A DNA stretch of 56,228 bases from an uncultured Bacteroidales bacterium (lineage in GTDB: Bacteria > Bacteroidota > Bacteroidia > Bacteroidales > F082), in the NCBI GenBank assembly GCA_905234455.1, contig CAJOIH010000008.1:1-56228 (forward strand). Reading direction: 5' to 3'. How positions within the stretch are numbered: position 1 is the stretch's first letter; each line of letters begins with the position of its first letter. The notes beneath the pieces were generated by a model. The model was not told the origin of the DNA and did no database searches. It worked only from the letters and a program-made list of their open reading frames with translations. Positions 16,332-25,236 of this stretch are shown one piece after another. The translations under genes and the position numbers were made by a program.

Positions 16332-18113
16332 ATGGAAATCAAACGAATATTCGACCTTCTGCCGAATTATTTGGAGAAATATCCCGACCAGCCCGTGGCT
16401 TTGGCCGGCAAGAAAGACGGGGAGTGGCGAAGATACAGCATGAAGGAGTATATCGAGCTGACCAACAAGCTGAGTTATGCTCTGATCGAGCTGGGTATCG
16501 AGGTCGGCGACAAGGTGGCTTTCATCGTGAGCAACCGTCCAGAATGGAACATCATCGATATGGCTTGCATGCAGATTGGTGCCATCAATGTACCCATCTA
16601 TCCCACCATCAGCCAAGAGGACTACCATTACATCCTCAACGACTGCGAGGCCAAGCTGGTCTTCCTCGATGGCGTAGCCGTGATGAACAAGGTGACCAAT
16701 GTGCTGTCCGACATTCCGTCCATCAAGTACGTCTACACCATGGTCGACCGTGAGAAGTATCCTTATTTCGACCAGATCATCGCCTTGGGCACCCTGCATC
16801 CCCACAAGGAAGAACTCGAAGCTCGCAAGGCGGCTGTGAAAAGCAGCGACTGCATGACGCTCATCTATACCTCCGGCACCACCGGCACTCCGAAGGGTGT
16901 GATGCTATCGCATTCCAACGTCATCAACCAGGTGTTGGGTGTGTACGACATCATCCCCTGCAAGCCTGGCACGGTGGCCTTCTCGTTCCTGCCTGAGTGC
17001 CACGCCTACGAGCGCATGCTCATCTATACCTACCAGTATCTCGGCATGGCTATCTACTATGCCGAGAGCCTGGCTACGCTTGCCGACAACATCAAGGAGC
17101 TTCGTCCCTCGATGATGTGCTGCGTGCCCCGTGTGCTAGAGCGTTTTTACGAAGGCATCATCGCCTCTGGCAAGAAGATGCATGGCATTACGAGGGCCAT
17201 CTTCTTCTGGGCGGTAAGTCTGGCCGAACGCTATAAGATCGATCCTGACAAGCGTGATTGGCTTTATAATCTGAAGCTTCGCATCGCTGATAAGTTGGTG
17301 TATGCCAAGATCCGCCAGAAGATCGGTGCCGACCGTTTTGAGCGTGTTGTTTCAGGCGCAGCTGCCTTGAACCACAAGATTGCCGCCTTCTTCTCAGCCA
17401 TCCAGATGCCCGTGTTCGAAGGTTATGGCCTGACCGAGACCTCACCTGTGATCGCCGTCAGCAACAAAGGCGCCCACCAACGCGAGGTGGGCTGCGTGGG
17501 TCCTGCACTTCGTGGTATCGATGTGAAGATCACTGAGGAAGGCGAAATCATCTGCCGCGGCCACAACGTCATGATGGGTTACTACAAACATCCCGAGCTG
17601 ACCGCTGAGGTCATCGACCGCGACGGTTGGTTCCATACCGGCGACATGGGCCAGTTCAACGAAAACGGACTGCTGATGATCACCGGACGTATCAAGAGCC
17701 TCTTCAAGACCTCGGGTGGCAAGTACATCAATCCCGACGTCATCGAGACCAAGTTCATGGGCTCCAAGCTCATCGAGCAAGTCGTGGTGGTGGGCGAGAA
17801 CCAGAAGTTTGCCGGCGCCCTCATCGTGCCGAGCTTCGCTTACCTGAAGAGCTGGTGCGCCAAGGAGAAGATTCGCTTCACCACACCTGAGCTGGTGATC
17901 AAGATGCCCGAAGTGCAGAAGCTGTTCTTCAAGGAGGTGCAGGAACTCAACAAGGGATTGGGCGAGACCGAGAAGATCAAGAAACATGTGCTGCTCGCCG
18001 ACGAATGGAGCGTGAGCAACGGCCTCATCACACCTACCTTGAAGGTGAAGCGCCGTGCCATCACCACCAAGTACAAGGACGTCATCGAGCAGATGTTTGC
18101 CGATAATCAGTAG
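16332..18113 (+). CDS. fadD: Long-chain fatty acid-CoA ligase (AMP-binding)
   Basis: A 593-residue ANL-superfamily enzyme. The P-loop LIYTSGTTGTPKGVMLSHSN (from about residue 177) and the adenine-binding GYGLTETSPV are clear. The domain-closing segments GWFHTGDMG and GRIKSLFKTSGGKYINP carry the hinge and the A8 region. It would activate fatty acids to acyl-CoA through acyl-adenylate; the layout resembles the FadD15/long-chain group of Bacteroidota. Its 3' end overlaps the convergent chromate transporter gene by 7 nt. It has its own promoter and appears monocistronic. Confidence 0.9.
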   Translation: MEIKRIFDLLPNYLEKYPDQPVALAGKKDGEWRRYSMKEYIELTNKLSYALIELGIEVGDKVAFIVSNRPEWNIIDMACMQIGAINVPIYPTISQEDYHYILNDCEAKLVFLDGVAVMNKVTNVLSDIPSIKYVYTMVDREKYPYFDQIIALGTLHPHKEELEARKAAVKSSDCMTLIYTSGTTGTPKGVMLSHSNVINQVLGVYDIIPCKPGTVAFSFLPECHAYERMLIYTYQYLGMAIYYAESLATLADNIKELRPSMMCCVPRVLERFYEGIIASGKKMHGITRAIFFWAVSLAERYKIDPDKRDWLYNLKLRIADKLVYAKIRQKIGADRFERVVSGAAALNHKIAAFFSAIQMPVFEGYGLTETSPVIAVSNKGAHQREVGCVGPALRGIDVKITEEGEIICRGHNVMMGYYKHPELTAEVIDRDGWFHTGDMGQFNENGLLMITGRIKSLFKTSGGKYINPDVIETKFMGSKLIEQVVVVGENQKFAGALIVPSFAYLKSWCAKEKIRFTTPELVIKMPEVQKLFFKEVQELNKGLGETEKIKKHVLLADEWSVSNGLITPTLKVKRRAITTKYKDVIEQMFADNQ

Positions 18114-18646
18114 ACAAAGAATCCCACTGCGCCCGACAGCAGAATCAAGAGGATCGGGTTGGCCTTGAAGAAGTACGAGGCTACAAAGGCGAGGACACAA
18201 ATCACAATGCTGATGTTGTTCTCGCCTTTGCCTATCTGTACGAAGTTCTGGGCGTTCATCATCGAAAGACCCGCAGCGAAGATCAGTCCTGCAATGGCCG
18301 GTTTCAGGCCTTTCAGCAGGTTGGTCATCAGCATGCCGCTCTTCTTGTTGGTCAGCAACTTAATAATAAGGTATACCATGATGATGGACGGTAGGCAGAG
18401 GGCGAAAGAGGCGAGGAGCGAGCCTCCAATGCCACCGGCAGTATAGCCCACGTAGGTAGCCATGTTGATGGAGATCGGCCCAGGCGTCATCTGCGAGATG
18501 GCTACCATGTCGGCAAACTCCGTCGTGCTCATCCAGGCATAGTGGTCAACCACCTCGTGCTGAATCAGCGAGAGCATGGCGTAGCCGCCGCCGAAGCCCA
18601 ACACGCCGATCTTGATGAAGACCCAAAGCAGCTGCAGGTAAATCAT
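18107..18646 (-). CDS. chrA: Chromate transporter family protein, second subunit
   Basis: A 179-residue single-domain CHR protein. The signature at the start is FIKIGVLGFGGGYAMLSLIQHEVV, followed by the substrate-binding MTPGPISINMATYVGY. There are about five or six hydrophobic segments. In this family two short CHR proteins pair to make one transporter. The ATG at 18646 overlaps the stop of the first subunit (ATGA). The family exports chromate in proteobacteria; the natural substrate in gut Bacteroidota is unknown. Confidence 0.88.
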   Translation of the reverse strand: MIYLQLLWVFIKIGVLGFGGGYAMLSLIQHEVVDHYAWMSTTEFADMVAISQMTPGPISINMATYVGYTAGGIGGSLLASFALCLPSIIMVYLIIKLLTNKKSGMLMTNLLKGLKPAIAGLIFAAGLSMMNAQNFVQIGKGENNISIVICVLAFVASYFFKANPILLILLSGAVGFFVY

Positions 18647-19206
18647 GGTTGGACCTCCTTCTTTTTGGCTTTCTTTTGGATCACCAAGGCATAGATGAGA
18701 CTACCTGCGATGGCGGCCAGGATGACGATGGCAGGGGAGACCTTCAGCCACCAGATCAGGGCCACGGTGGCGATGGGGATGATGGCAGTCTTCCAGTTGA
18801 TCTTGGCCGACTTGATCATCCGGAGGGAAGGAGCCAGAATCAGCGCCACCACGCAGGGGCGGATGCCCTTGAAGATGCGCTCCACCACAGGAAGGTCGCG
18901 ATACTCACGGAAGATGGTGGCCAGCAGCAGGATGATGACGATAGAGGGGATGATGGCCCCCAGCATGGCTGCAGCAGCGCCTTTGCGTCCGGCAATCTTT
19001 TGACCTACATACAAGGCCGTGTTCACGGCGAAGACGCCCGGCAACGACTGCACGATAGCAATCAGGTCCCAAAACTCGTCGGCGGGAATCCATTGCTTCT
19101 TGTCGACCACCGCCTTCTCTACCATCGACAGCATGGCGTAGCCTCCGCCCAAGGTGAAGGCCCCTATTTTAAAAAAGGTGCTAAAAAGCTGCCATGCAAT
19201 TTTCAT
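18643..19206 (-). CDS. chrA: Chromate transporter family protein, first subunit
   Basis: A 187-residue single-domain CHR protein, paralogous to the next gene. The signature is FFKIGAFTLGGGYAMLSMVEKAVV, then VQSLPGVFAVNTALYVGQKIAGRKG. It ends in a Lys-rich tail (IQKKAKKKEVQP). The ATG at 19206 begins the usual short N terminus; a second in-frame ATG five codons upstream lies across the -7 promoter box and is unlikely. With that box only 5 nt from the ATG the messenger is probably leaderless. It is transcribed with the second subunit and divergent to gltS. Confidence 0.88.
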   Translation of the reverse strand: MKIAWQLFSTFFKIGAFTLGGGYAMLSMVEKAVVDKKQWIPADEFWDLIAIVQSLPGVFAVNTALYVGQKIAGRKGAAAAMLGAIIPSIVIILLLATIFREYRDLPVVERIFKGIRPCVVALILAPSLRMIKSAKINWKTAIIPIATVALIWWLKVSPAIVILAAIAGSLIYALVIQKKAKKKEVQP

Positions 19207-19210
19207 GATG

Positions 19211-19218
19211 CAAAAATA
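19211..19218 (-). promoter_or_regulatory. -7 box of the chrA pair (near-leaderless)
   Basis: TATTTTTG on the minus strand ends only 5 nt before the ATG at 19206, so the transcript would start at or next to the start codon. Confidence 0.55.
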
Positions 19219-19227
19219 CATTTTTTG

Positions 19228-19259
19228 TTTGTCTTTTTGAGATGGAATTAGTACGTTTG
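19228..19259 (+). promoter_or_regulatory. Promoter of gltS
   Basis: TTTG at 19228-19231, a 20-nt spacer and TACGTTTG at 19252-19259 match the consensus; the ATG follows at 19279. Confidence 0.65.
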
Positions 19260-19278
19260 CATACTAATTTTGAAAGAT

Positions 19279-20706
19279 ATGATTCTGCTTGACACTTCTG
19301 TAATGACCTTTGACCGACCGGAGGCCTGGCAATGGTTGGTCCAATTCTGCATTTTGGCTACGGCGCTGCTGCTGGGCAACGTGCTGCGTACCCAAGTGCC
19401 GTTCCTGAAAAAGAGCCTGCTGCCGTCGGCCTTGCTCGGCGGATTGCTGCTCCTGATTTTCAAACAGTTTCCCAATTGCCGCGAAATCATCAACAAGCCC
19501 ATGATGGAGATCGTGACCTATCACGCTCTGGGTTTGGGTTTTGTGGCCCTCGCCCTTAAAAATAATAAGGTGGAATCCAAATCGTCGGCGATGAAAGTCG
19601 TCGAGACCGGTGCACTCACCGCTTCGACCTATGTCATCCAAGGCATCGTGGGATTGATCGTGTCCATCGCGTTCTTCCTGGTAGGGAAGAAGTTCTTCTA
19701 TGCCGCAGGACTGCTGCTGCCCATGGGTTACGGCCAGGGTCCGGGACAGGCGTTGAACTTCGGCAAGATCTACACCGGATGGGCCACCCAACAGGGTATC
19801 GACTTTGCCGGGGCCGACTTCGGATTGTCGATAGCCGCCATGGGATTCATTGTGGGTAGCGTGATCGGCGTGATCTACATGAACATCCTTCGCCGCAAGG
19901 GCAAGCTCTCGGCCAAGAAGATCGCCGATGCCCAAGTCAACAAGCTGGAGGACTACGAAGGCAAGAATGAGATCCCTGACGCTGAGTCCATCGACAAGCT
20001 CTCGGTGCAGATCTGCATGGTGCTCTTCGTGTATTTCCTGGTGTACCTCTTCACCAACTGGATCCAAGGCATGGAGCTGGGCAAATTCGGCACCAACACC
20101 CTGAAGCCCATGCTGTGGGGCTTCAACTTCCTGTTGGGCACGCTGTTCGGCATTGCCTTCAAGAACATCCTGAAAGTGTTCAAGAAGCAACGCATCATGG
20201 AGCGTGAATACATTAATAATTATATGTTGAACCGCATCGGCGGCTTCTGCTTCGACGTCATGATCGTGGCTGGCACCGCCGCCATCAGCTTCGACGAGTT
20301 CGGCAAGTTTGTGTTGCCCTTCACCGTCATCTGCGCTTTGGGTGCTTTGGTCACCTTCGTCTATGTGTTGTGGATCAGCAAGCATCTCTATCCCAACTAC
20401 CAATACGAAGGCTTCTTCTCAATGTTTGGCATGTTGACCGGTACGGCCTCCAATGGCATGATCCTGTTGCGTGAAATTGACCCCAAGTTCGAGACTCCTG
20501 CTGCCAACAACCTGGTGCTTCAGGCCCTGGCTGCCATCGTGCTGGGATTCCCCGTATTGCTGCTGGTGGGTGTTGCCCCACAGAGTCTGCAGTCCACTTG
20601 GATCACCTTAGGAATATTAATTGTATTCTGGGCGGCGTTGACGATCTTTATGTTACGAAAGAAGATCTTTAAGAAGAAGCCCAAGGTTTCCGAGGAACCC
20701 CAATAA
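19279..20706 (+). CDS. gltS: Sodium/glutamate symporter (GltS/ESS family)
   Basis: A 475-residue inner-membrane protein with 10-12 hydrophobic segments in two halves. Typical ESS features are SLLPSALLGGLLLL near the start, the first re-entrant loop (LPMGYGQGPGQALNFGKI, where GltS has a Gly-rich GHG loop) and the second near SMFGMLTGTASNGMILLREID. It would import glutamate or a related acid with Na+. The longer reading from a TTG three codons upstream is possible, but ATG at 19279 fits the promoter better. A strong terminator follows. The substrate is inferred from family membership. Confidence 0.85.
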   Translation: MILLDTSVMTFDRPEAWQWLVQFCILATALLLGNVLRTQVPFLKKSLLPSALLGGLLLLIFKQFPNCREIINKPMMEIVTYHALGLGFVALALKNNKVESKSSAMKVVETGALTASTYVIQGIVGLIVSIAFFLVGKKFFYAAGLLLPMGYGQGPGQALNFGKIYTGWATQQGIDFAGADFGLSIAAMGFIVGSVIGVIYMNILRRKGKLSAKKIADAQVNKLEDYEGKNEIPDAESIDKLSVQICMVLFVYFLVYLFTNWIQGMELGKFGTNTLKPMLWGFNFLLGTLFGIAFKNILKVFKKQRIMEREYINNYMLNRIGGFCFDVMIVAGTAAISFDEFGKFVLPFTVICALGALVTFVYVLWISKHLYPNYQYEGFFSMFGMLTGTASNGMILLREIDPKFETPAANNLVLQALAAIVLGFPVLLLVGVAPQSLQSTWITLGILIVFWAALTIFMLRKKIFKKKPKVSEEPQ

Positions 20707-20713
20707 AACAAAA

Positions 20714-20747
20714 AATCCCGGCCGGCTGGTCGGGATTCTTTTTTTCG
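20714..20747 (+). terminator. Intrinsic terminator after gltS
   Basis: AATCCCG and CGGGATT form a stem (with an internal GCCGGC) and are followed by CTTTTTTTC. The reverse strand has only short A/T, so it acts mainly on the plus strand. Confidence 0.75.
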
Positions 20748-20761
20748 GATCGTTGTGAGAA

Positions 20762-21118
20762 TCAGTCTTTTCTCTTGGCTTCCTTGATACGGGCTTTCTT
20801 ACCACGCAGGCCTCTGAGGTAGTAGATGCGTGATTTGCGGACGGCGCCTTCCTTGTTCAGCTCGATGCTGTCGATCATGGGAGAGGCGATGGGGAAGCAA
20901 CGCTCGACACCGATGTTGTTCGAAATCTTCCTCACGGTGAAGGTGGCGGTTCTTCCGCAACCGCTGCGTTTCAGGACAACACCCTGGAACTTCTGCAGAC
21001 GCTCCTTGTTGCCTTCAACGATTTTGTAAGTGACGGTGACTGTATCACCTGCTCTAAACTTTGGAAAGTCTTTTACAACGACTTGATCCTCAACGAATTG
21101 AATTAATGCGTTCTTCAT
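20762..21118 (-). CDS. rplS: 50S ribosomal protein L19
   Basis: A 118-residue L19. It shows FRAGDTVTVTYKIVEGNKER, LQKFQGVVLKRSG, the conserved TFTVRKISNNIGVERCFPI, and the basic end KSRIYYLRGLRGKKARIKE. L19 sits at the 30S-50S interface. It lies downstream of trmD in the same direction (77 nt), the usual rplS/trmD neighbourhood with the order reversed, and has its own promoter box. Confidence 0.97.
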   Translation of the reverse strand: MKNALIQFVEDQVVVKDFPKFRAGDTVTVTYKIVEGNKERLQKFQGVVLKRSGCGRTATFTVRKISNNIGVERCFPIASPMIDSIELNKEGAVRKSRIYYLRGLRGKKARIKEAKRKD

Positions 21119-21161
21119 TTTTTATTATATTTTTTTATATATTTTTCGTCAAAAACGGGTG

Positions 21162-21169
21162 CAAATATA
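21162..21169 (-). promoter_or_regulatory. -7 box of rplS
   Basis: TATATTTG on the minus strand, 43 nt before the rplS ATG, matches TAnnTTTG. Confidence 0.55.
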
Positions 21170-21195
21170 CAAAAAAATCAAATGATAGACAGAAA

Positions 21196-21888
21196 TTATT
21201 CGCTTTTTTTCAAAAATTCGTACATTTCGGGTCGGCGTTCCTTGGTGCGTTGCCAGGCCTGTTCCAGTTTCCACTCGTTAATTTTCAGGTCGTTTCCTGA
21301 GAGCAGGATCTCGGGAACGTCCCATCCTTTGTAGCTTCGGGGTCGGGTGTAGACGGGAGGGGAGACCAACCCGTCCTGGAACGAGTCGGAGAGGGCCGAG
21401 GTCTCGTCGCCCAGTGCCCCAGGAAGCAATCGCACGAGGCTGTCGACCAACACGGCGGCACCCAACTCGCCGCCCGAGAGCACGTAGTTGCCGATGGAGA
21501 CCTCGCGGGTGACGAGGTGCTCGCGGATGCGTTCGTCGATGCCTTTGTAGTGTCCGCATAGGATGATGAGGTTCTGCTTTAGCGAGAGCTGGTTGCACAG
21601 CGGCTGGTCGAGCATCTCGCCGTCAGGGCTCATATAGATGACCTCATCATAGTCGCGTTGGCTTTTCAGATGGGTGATGCAGTTGTCCACCGGCTCAATC
21701 ATCATCACCATGCCGGCACCCGCCGAGAAGGGGTAGTCGTCGACCTTCTTGTGCTTGTCGGTGCTGTAATCCCGCAGGTTGTGAAGCTCGATTTCGACAA
21801 TGCCCTTGTGTAGTGCGCGCTTGATAATGGACTCAGTAAAAGGCCCATGGAACATTTCGGGGAAGATGGCGATGATGTCGATTCGCAT
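21196..21888 (-). CDS. trmD: tRNA (guanine-N1-)-methyltransferase TrmD
   Basis: A 230-residue SPOUT methyltransferase that makes m1G37 in tRNAs, preventing frameshifts. The N terminus is [11 protein letters not shown]. The substrate motif [14 protein letters not shown] and the trefoil-knot SAM site [13 protein letters not shown] and [13 protein letters not shown] are all present (LSGGE where many homologues have LTGGE). [16 protein letters not shown] and [12 protein letters not shown] close the family pattern. The start at 21888 is fixed by the N-terminal motif; longer readings run through the opposite-strand protease gene. rplS follows. Confidence 0.96.
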   Translation of the reverse strand: MRIDIIAIFPEMFHGPFTESIIKRALHKGIVEIELHNLRDYSTDKHKKVDDYPFSAGAGMVMMIEPVDNCITHLKSQRDYDEVIYMSPDGEMLDQPLCNQLSLKQNLIILCGHYKGIDERIREHLVTREVSIGNYVLSGGELGAAVLVDSLVRLLPGALGDETSALSDSFQDGLVSPPVYTRPRSYKGWDVPEILLSGNDLKINEWKLEQAWQRTKERRPEMYEFLKKSE

Positions 21889-21924
21889 AAATTGAAATTT
21901 TCGGTAAAAGTACAAAAAAATGAT

Positions 21925-21932
21925 TATTTTTG
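21925..21932 (+). promoter_or_regulatory. -7 box of the subtilase gene
   Basis: TATTTTTG, 25 nt before the ATG at 21958, matches TAnnTTTG. Confidence 0.6.
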
Positions 21933-21957
21933 CCGTTTCAACATTAAAAATCGACCT

Positions 21958-23616
21958 ATGAAAAAACATGCTTTGCTTCTTTTGGCTGTTCTCATATGTG
22001 CTTATGCTCAGGCTCAGATAGCCACCAATATCTACTGGGTGCAGTTCACCGACAAGAACGACTCGCCTTATTCCATCGACGCCCCTGAGGCCTACCTCAC
22101 CCAGCGTGCCTTGGACCGTCGCGCCCGTCTGGGCATCGCCATCGACGAGTACGACCTTCCCGTGAATCCCCAATATCTTCAAGCTGTTGCCGAATGCGGC
22201 GCCCAGTTGATCAACCCTTCCAAGTGGTTGAACGGTGTGTCGGTCTACACCAGCAGCGCCAGTGTCGTTGACGCCATCAACGCCTTGCCCTTTGTGGAGG
22301 CGGTGCGCGAGTGCCCGAACGACCCCAAGGCTCAAGAGCTCAAGCAACGTTGGATGGAAAACGAGATGAAGGCCGTGGAAGCTCCCCGTGCCATGCACGA
22401 GTATTATGGTGGGGGCTACACCCAAGCAACCCAGTTGAACATCAATGTGCTGCACGACCTGGGCTATCGCGGCGAAGGCATGGTGGTGGCTGTCCTGGAC
22501 GGCGGTTTCATCGGCACGGACATCCATCCTTGCTTCGACAACATGCGTGAGGAAGGCCGTTTGCTGGGCACCCGCGACTTCGTCTTCGGCTCCACCTCGG
22601 TTTATTCGCAAAGCACCCACGGCACCTCCTGCCTCAGCACCATGGCAGCTTATGTCCCGAACACCTTTGTGGGCACCGCCCCGAAGGCCTCGTTCTACTT
22701 GATTCACACTGAAGATGGCGAAAGTGAGACCATCCTGGAGGAATACAACTGGGTCTCTGGCGCCGAATATGCCGACAGCCTAGGGGTAGACGTCTGTTCC
22801 ACTTCTTTGGGCTATATTGACTTTGACAGCAATGTGAGCCAATGGGATCATCCTTTTGAGCATTATGACGGTCACACCGCCCCGATGACCATCGGCGCCG
22901 AGATTGCCGCCAGCCGTGGCATCATTTGCCTCAACTCGGCCGGTAACGAAGGCGACGGTGTCTGCACTTTGGGCATCCCCGGCGATGCCGAGCACATCCT
23001 CACCATCGGCGCTGTCGACGACCAAGGCGACCGTGCTTACTTCAGCTCGGTGGGACCCACCTACGACGGCCGCATCAAACCCGACGTGATGGCCATGGGC
23101 CAAGGAACCTACGTGGCTTCAGGCAATCCCAATGGATGGTATGGACCGTATTACAATGGCGACGGCACTTCGTTCTCGAACCCTGTGATGGCCGGTGCCG
23201 TGACCTGTCTGCGTCAGGCCTATCCCAATGCCTCGGTGCAGGAGATCTGCGATGTGGTGCGCCAAAGCGGCGACCGCGCCAACAACCCCGATAATTACTA
23301 TGGCTACGGCATTCCTGATTTCAGTGCCGCATTCGAGGTGCTTCATGTGGAGGATACCTTTGTGCCGCAAAACCATATCCTCACCGTGTTTCCCAATCCT
23401 TCCAACGGCGAGGTTCACGTCCAACTCAATGAGGTCAGCATGGCCGAACTCGGCGTTTTTGACATCATGGGGCGCCAGATGAAGTCGTACCATTTCAATG
23501 GATTGAACCACACTACCTTCGAACGTTATTTGAACGAATTGGGAAGCGGCGTATATTTCATCAAGGCTGACTCGGAATACGGTTCACAAACCGTGAAGCT
23601 GGTCTTGACAAGATAA
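21958..23616 (+). CDS. Secreted S8 (subtilisin-like) serine protease with T9SS sorting domain
   Basis: A 552-residue exported protease. Residues 1-20 are a signal peptide ([15 protein letters not shown]). A propeptide-like region (to about 140) holds [17 protein letters not shown], which is common in Bacteroidota subtilases. The S8 triad is complete: Asp181 in AVLDGGF, His221 in STHGTSC and Ser405 in [11 protein letters not shown]. From about residue 480 the C terminus is a type A sorting domain ([32 protein letters not shown]) for the type IX secretion system, whose PorQ component is encoded 1.6 kb downstream. It probably ends up on the cell surface or outside. A bidirectional terminator follows. 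Confidence 0.94.
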   Translation: MKKHALLLLAVLICAYAQAQIATNIYWVQFTDKNDSPYSIDAPEAYLTQRALDRRARLGIAIDEYDLPVNPQYLQAVAECGAQLINPSKWLNGVSVYTSSASVVDAINALPFVEAVRECPNDPKAQELKQRWMENEMKAVEAPRAMHEYYGGGYTQATQLNINVLHDLGYRGEGMVVAVLDGGFIGTDIHPCFDNMREEGRLLGTRDFVFGSTSVYSQSTHGTSCLSTMAAYVPNTFVGTAPKASFYLIHTEDGESETILEEYNWVSGAEYADSLGVDVCSTSLGYIDFDSNVSQWDHPFEHYDGHTAPMTIGAEIAASRGIICLNSAGNEGDGVCTLGIPGDAEHILTIGAVDDQGDRAYFSSVGPTYDGRIKPDVMAMGQGTYVASGNPNGWYGPYYNGDGTSFSNPVMAGAVTCLRQAYPNASVQEICDVVRQSGDRANNPDNYYGYGIPDFSAAFEVLHVEDTFVPQNHILTVFPNPSNGEVHVQLNEVSMAELGVFDIMGRQMKSYHFNGLNHTTFERYLNELGSGVYFIKADSEYGSQTVKLVLTR

Positions 23617-23646
23617 AAAAAAGCCCCGCGCTGCGGGGCTTTTTCG
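23615..23646. terminator. Bidirectional terminator between subtilase and ferritin genes
   Basis: AAAAGCCCCGC/GCGGGGCTTTT forms an 11-bp stem with a short loop; A-rich and T-rich flanks on both sides let it serve both converging genes. Confidence 0.85.
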
Positions 23647-23647
23647 T

Positions 23648-24163
23648 TTAATCCTTCAGCGGTGAAGGGGTGTGGTACTGGCGGGCGCCGAGCTCCTTGT
23701 CGAGCATCATCATGCCGCCCATGTGGCCGTCGATCATCTTGCACTGGGCAATGAGGTCGCGGGCGTTCTCTTCCTCTTCGACTTGCTCGTCGATGAACCA
23801 AGCCAGGAAGTTGCCGGCGGCGCGGTCGTGATCCTCGTCGGCAATGTCGCACAAGTGGTTGATCATGGCAGTCACCTTCTTCTCGTGGGCGAGGGTATCC
23901 TCAAAGGCAGCCAACACGGTCTTCCAGCTGGTCTGCACCTTGGCGATAGGAGCCAGGACGACCTTCTCATCCTGCGAATGCAGGTAGTTGATCATGATGG
24001 CGGCGTGGGCCTGCTCCTCGAGGAACTGTACCTTGTACCAATGGGCGATGCCCTTGAAACCTTTGGCGTAAATGTCCTGCGACATGCTCAGATAGAGATA
24101 GGCCGACCACATCTCAGCGTTGATCTGGTCGTTGATGGCCTTTGCTAATTTTTTGCTAATCAT
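23648..24163 (-). CDS. ftnA: Bacterial non-haem ferritin
   Basis: A 171-residue iron-storage ferritin of the FtnA type. The four-helix bundle carries the ferroxidase ligands: Glu17 in INAEMWSAYLYL, Glu and His in FLEEQAHAAIM, and the helix-4 pattern WFIDEQVEEEEN. It would oxidise and store iron in a 24-mer and limit Fenton damage. SQDIYAKGFKGIAHWYKVQ is the usual loop after helix A. It is convergent with the subtilase gene and has its own promoter. Confidence 0.95.
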   Translation of the reverse strand: MISKKLAKAINDQINAEMWSAYLYLSMSQDIYAKGFKGIAHWYKVQFLEEQAHAAIMINYLHSQDEKVVLAPIAKVQTSWKTVLAAFEDTLAHEKKVTAMINHLCDIADEDHDRAAGNFLAWFIDEQVEEEENARDLIAQCKMIDGHMGGMMMLDKELGARQYHTPSPLKD

Positions 24164-24202
24164 AGAATTATTGTTTTAAAGAGTTGAAGATTTCAAGAAT
24201 GA

Positions 24203-24234
24203 TTGCAAAGATAAAGAATTTTTTAGTAAATTTG
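24203..24234 (+). promoter_or_regulatory. Promoter of nusB
   Basis: TTG at 24203-24205, a 21-nt spacer and TAAATTTG at 24227-24234. It overlaps the ftnA promoter on the other strand. The nusB ATG is 31 nt downstream. Confidence 0.6.
24206..24213 (-). promoter_or_regulatory. -7 box of ftnA
   Basis: TATCTTTG on the minus strand, 42 nt before the ftnA ATG. Confidence 0.6.
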
Positions 24235-24265
24235 CCGTTTAAACCACGAATAACAATTTATTTTT

Positions 24266-25225
24266 ATGCTTAACAGAAGGTTTTTGAGAGTCAAGGTGTT
24301 ACAGCAGATCTATGCTTACCACCAGGCCGAAGAGACTGATTTGGCCGTCGCCGAACGCCGTTTGCTCGACAGCGTCGACAGCCTTTATGAACTTTTTATC
24401 CGTCAGCTGACATTTTGGGTGGAGGTGAAGTGTTTCGCCGAACGCAGGATCGAAGAGAACATGCACAAGAACTTCCCCACCGAAGAAGACCTCAACCCCA
24501 ACCGCCGCTTCGTCAACAACCGGGTCATCAACGCCCTGGAGAACAACCGCGACCTGCAAGCCCTTCAGCAGAAATACAAGATCAACTGGGACAACGACCG
24601 CGAGGACTTCATCCGTGGTTTTTACAACCGTCTTCGTGAATATCCTGAATATCAAGAATATATGAACAGGGAAAAGGACAGCTTCGCCACCGACAAGAAG
24701 TTGATCCTCGATATCATCGACAACTACATGGAGGACGATGATGTGCTGTTCGACTTCTATTCCGACAAGAACCTGGTCTACAACAGCGATTATCAGATCT
24801 GTCTCTTCCTGCTCTGGAAGTTCTTCAACGAGATGGAGGAGAGCTTCGGTCCCGACACCAAGATTCCGGCGGCTTTCAAGACGGAGAACGACGAGACCAA
24901 CGACGACAGGAACTTCATCATCCGCCTGTTCCGCCTGACCATGAAGAACGCCGGTGACTACCGCGAGCTGGTGAAGGCCAACATCGCCAACTGGGACTAT
25001 GACCGCATCGCCTTGATGGATAAGATCATCATCTTCATGGCGCTCACCGAATTCTGCCAGTTCCACGACATCCCGGTGAAAGTCACCATCAACGAATACA
25101 TTGAGATCTCGAAATACTACAGCACCCCTGACAGCCGCAGGTTTGTGAACGGCATCCTCGACAAGCTCGCCGAACAGCTCAAGGCCGAAGGGAAACTCAT
25201 CAAAAGCGGGAGAGGACTGGCGTAA
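24266..25225 (+). CDS. nusB: Transcription antitermination factor NusB (long Bacteroidota form)
   Basis: A 319-residue protein. Family features are the start RRFLRVKVLQQIYAY and the C-terminal half: NWDYDRIALMDKIIIFMALTE, VTINEYIEISKYYSTPDSRR and FVNGILDKLAEQLK. NusB binds boxA RNA with S10 for rRNA antitermination. Normal NusB is about 140 residues; here an acidic helical insertion of some 150 residues separates the halves, as in other Bacteroidota. It is first of a plus-strand run with porQ (11-nt gap), recF and the DUF721 gene. Confidence 0.92.
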   Translation: MLNRRFLRVKVLQQIYAYHQAEETDLAVAERRLLDSVDSLYELFIRQLTFWVEVKCFAERRIEENMHKNFPTEEDLNPNRRFVNNRVINALENNRDLQALQQKYKINWDNDREDFIRGFYNRLREYPEYQEYMNREKDSFATDKKLILDIIDNYMEDDDVLFDFYSDKNLVYNSDYQICLFLLWKFFNEMEESFGPDTKIPAAFKTENDETNDDRNFIIRLFRLTMKNAGDYRELVKANIANWDYDRIALMDKIIIFMALTEFCQFHDIPVKVTINEYIEISKYYSTPDSRRFVNGILDKLAEQLKAEGKLIKSGRGLA

Positions 25226-25236
25226 AGTTGAAAACT

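Noticed and set aside
21196..22707. A long trmD reading to 22707
   Set aside because: The upstream part runs antisense through the subtilase gene; TrmD begins at the conserved N terminus at 21888.
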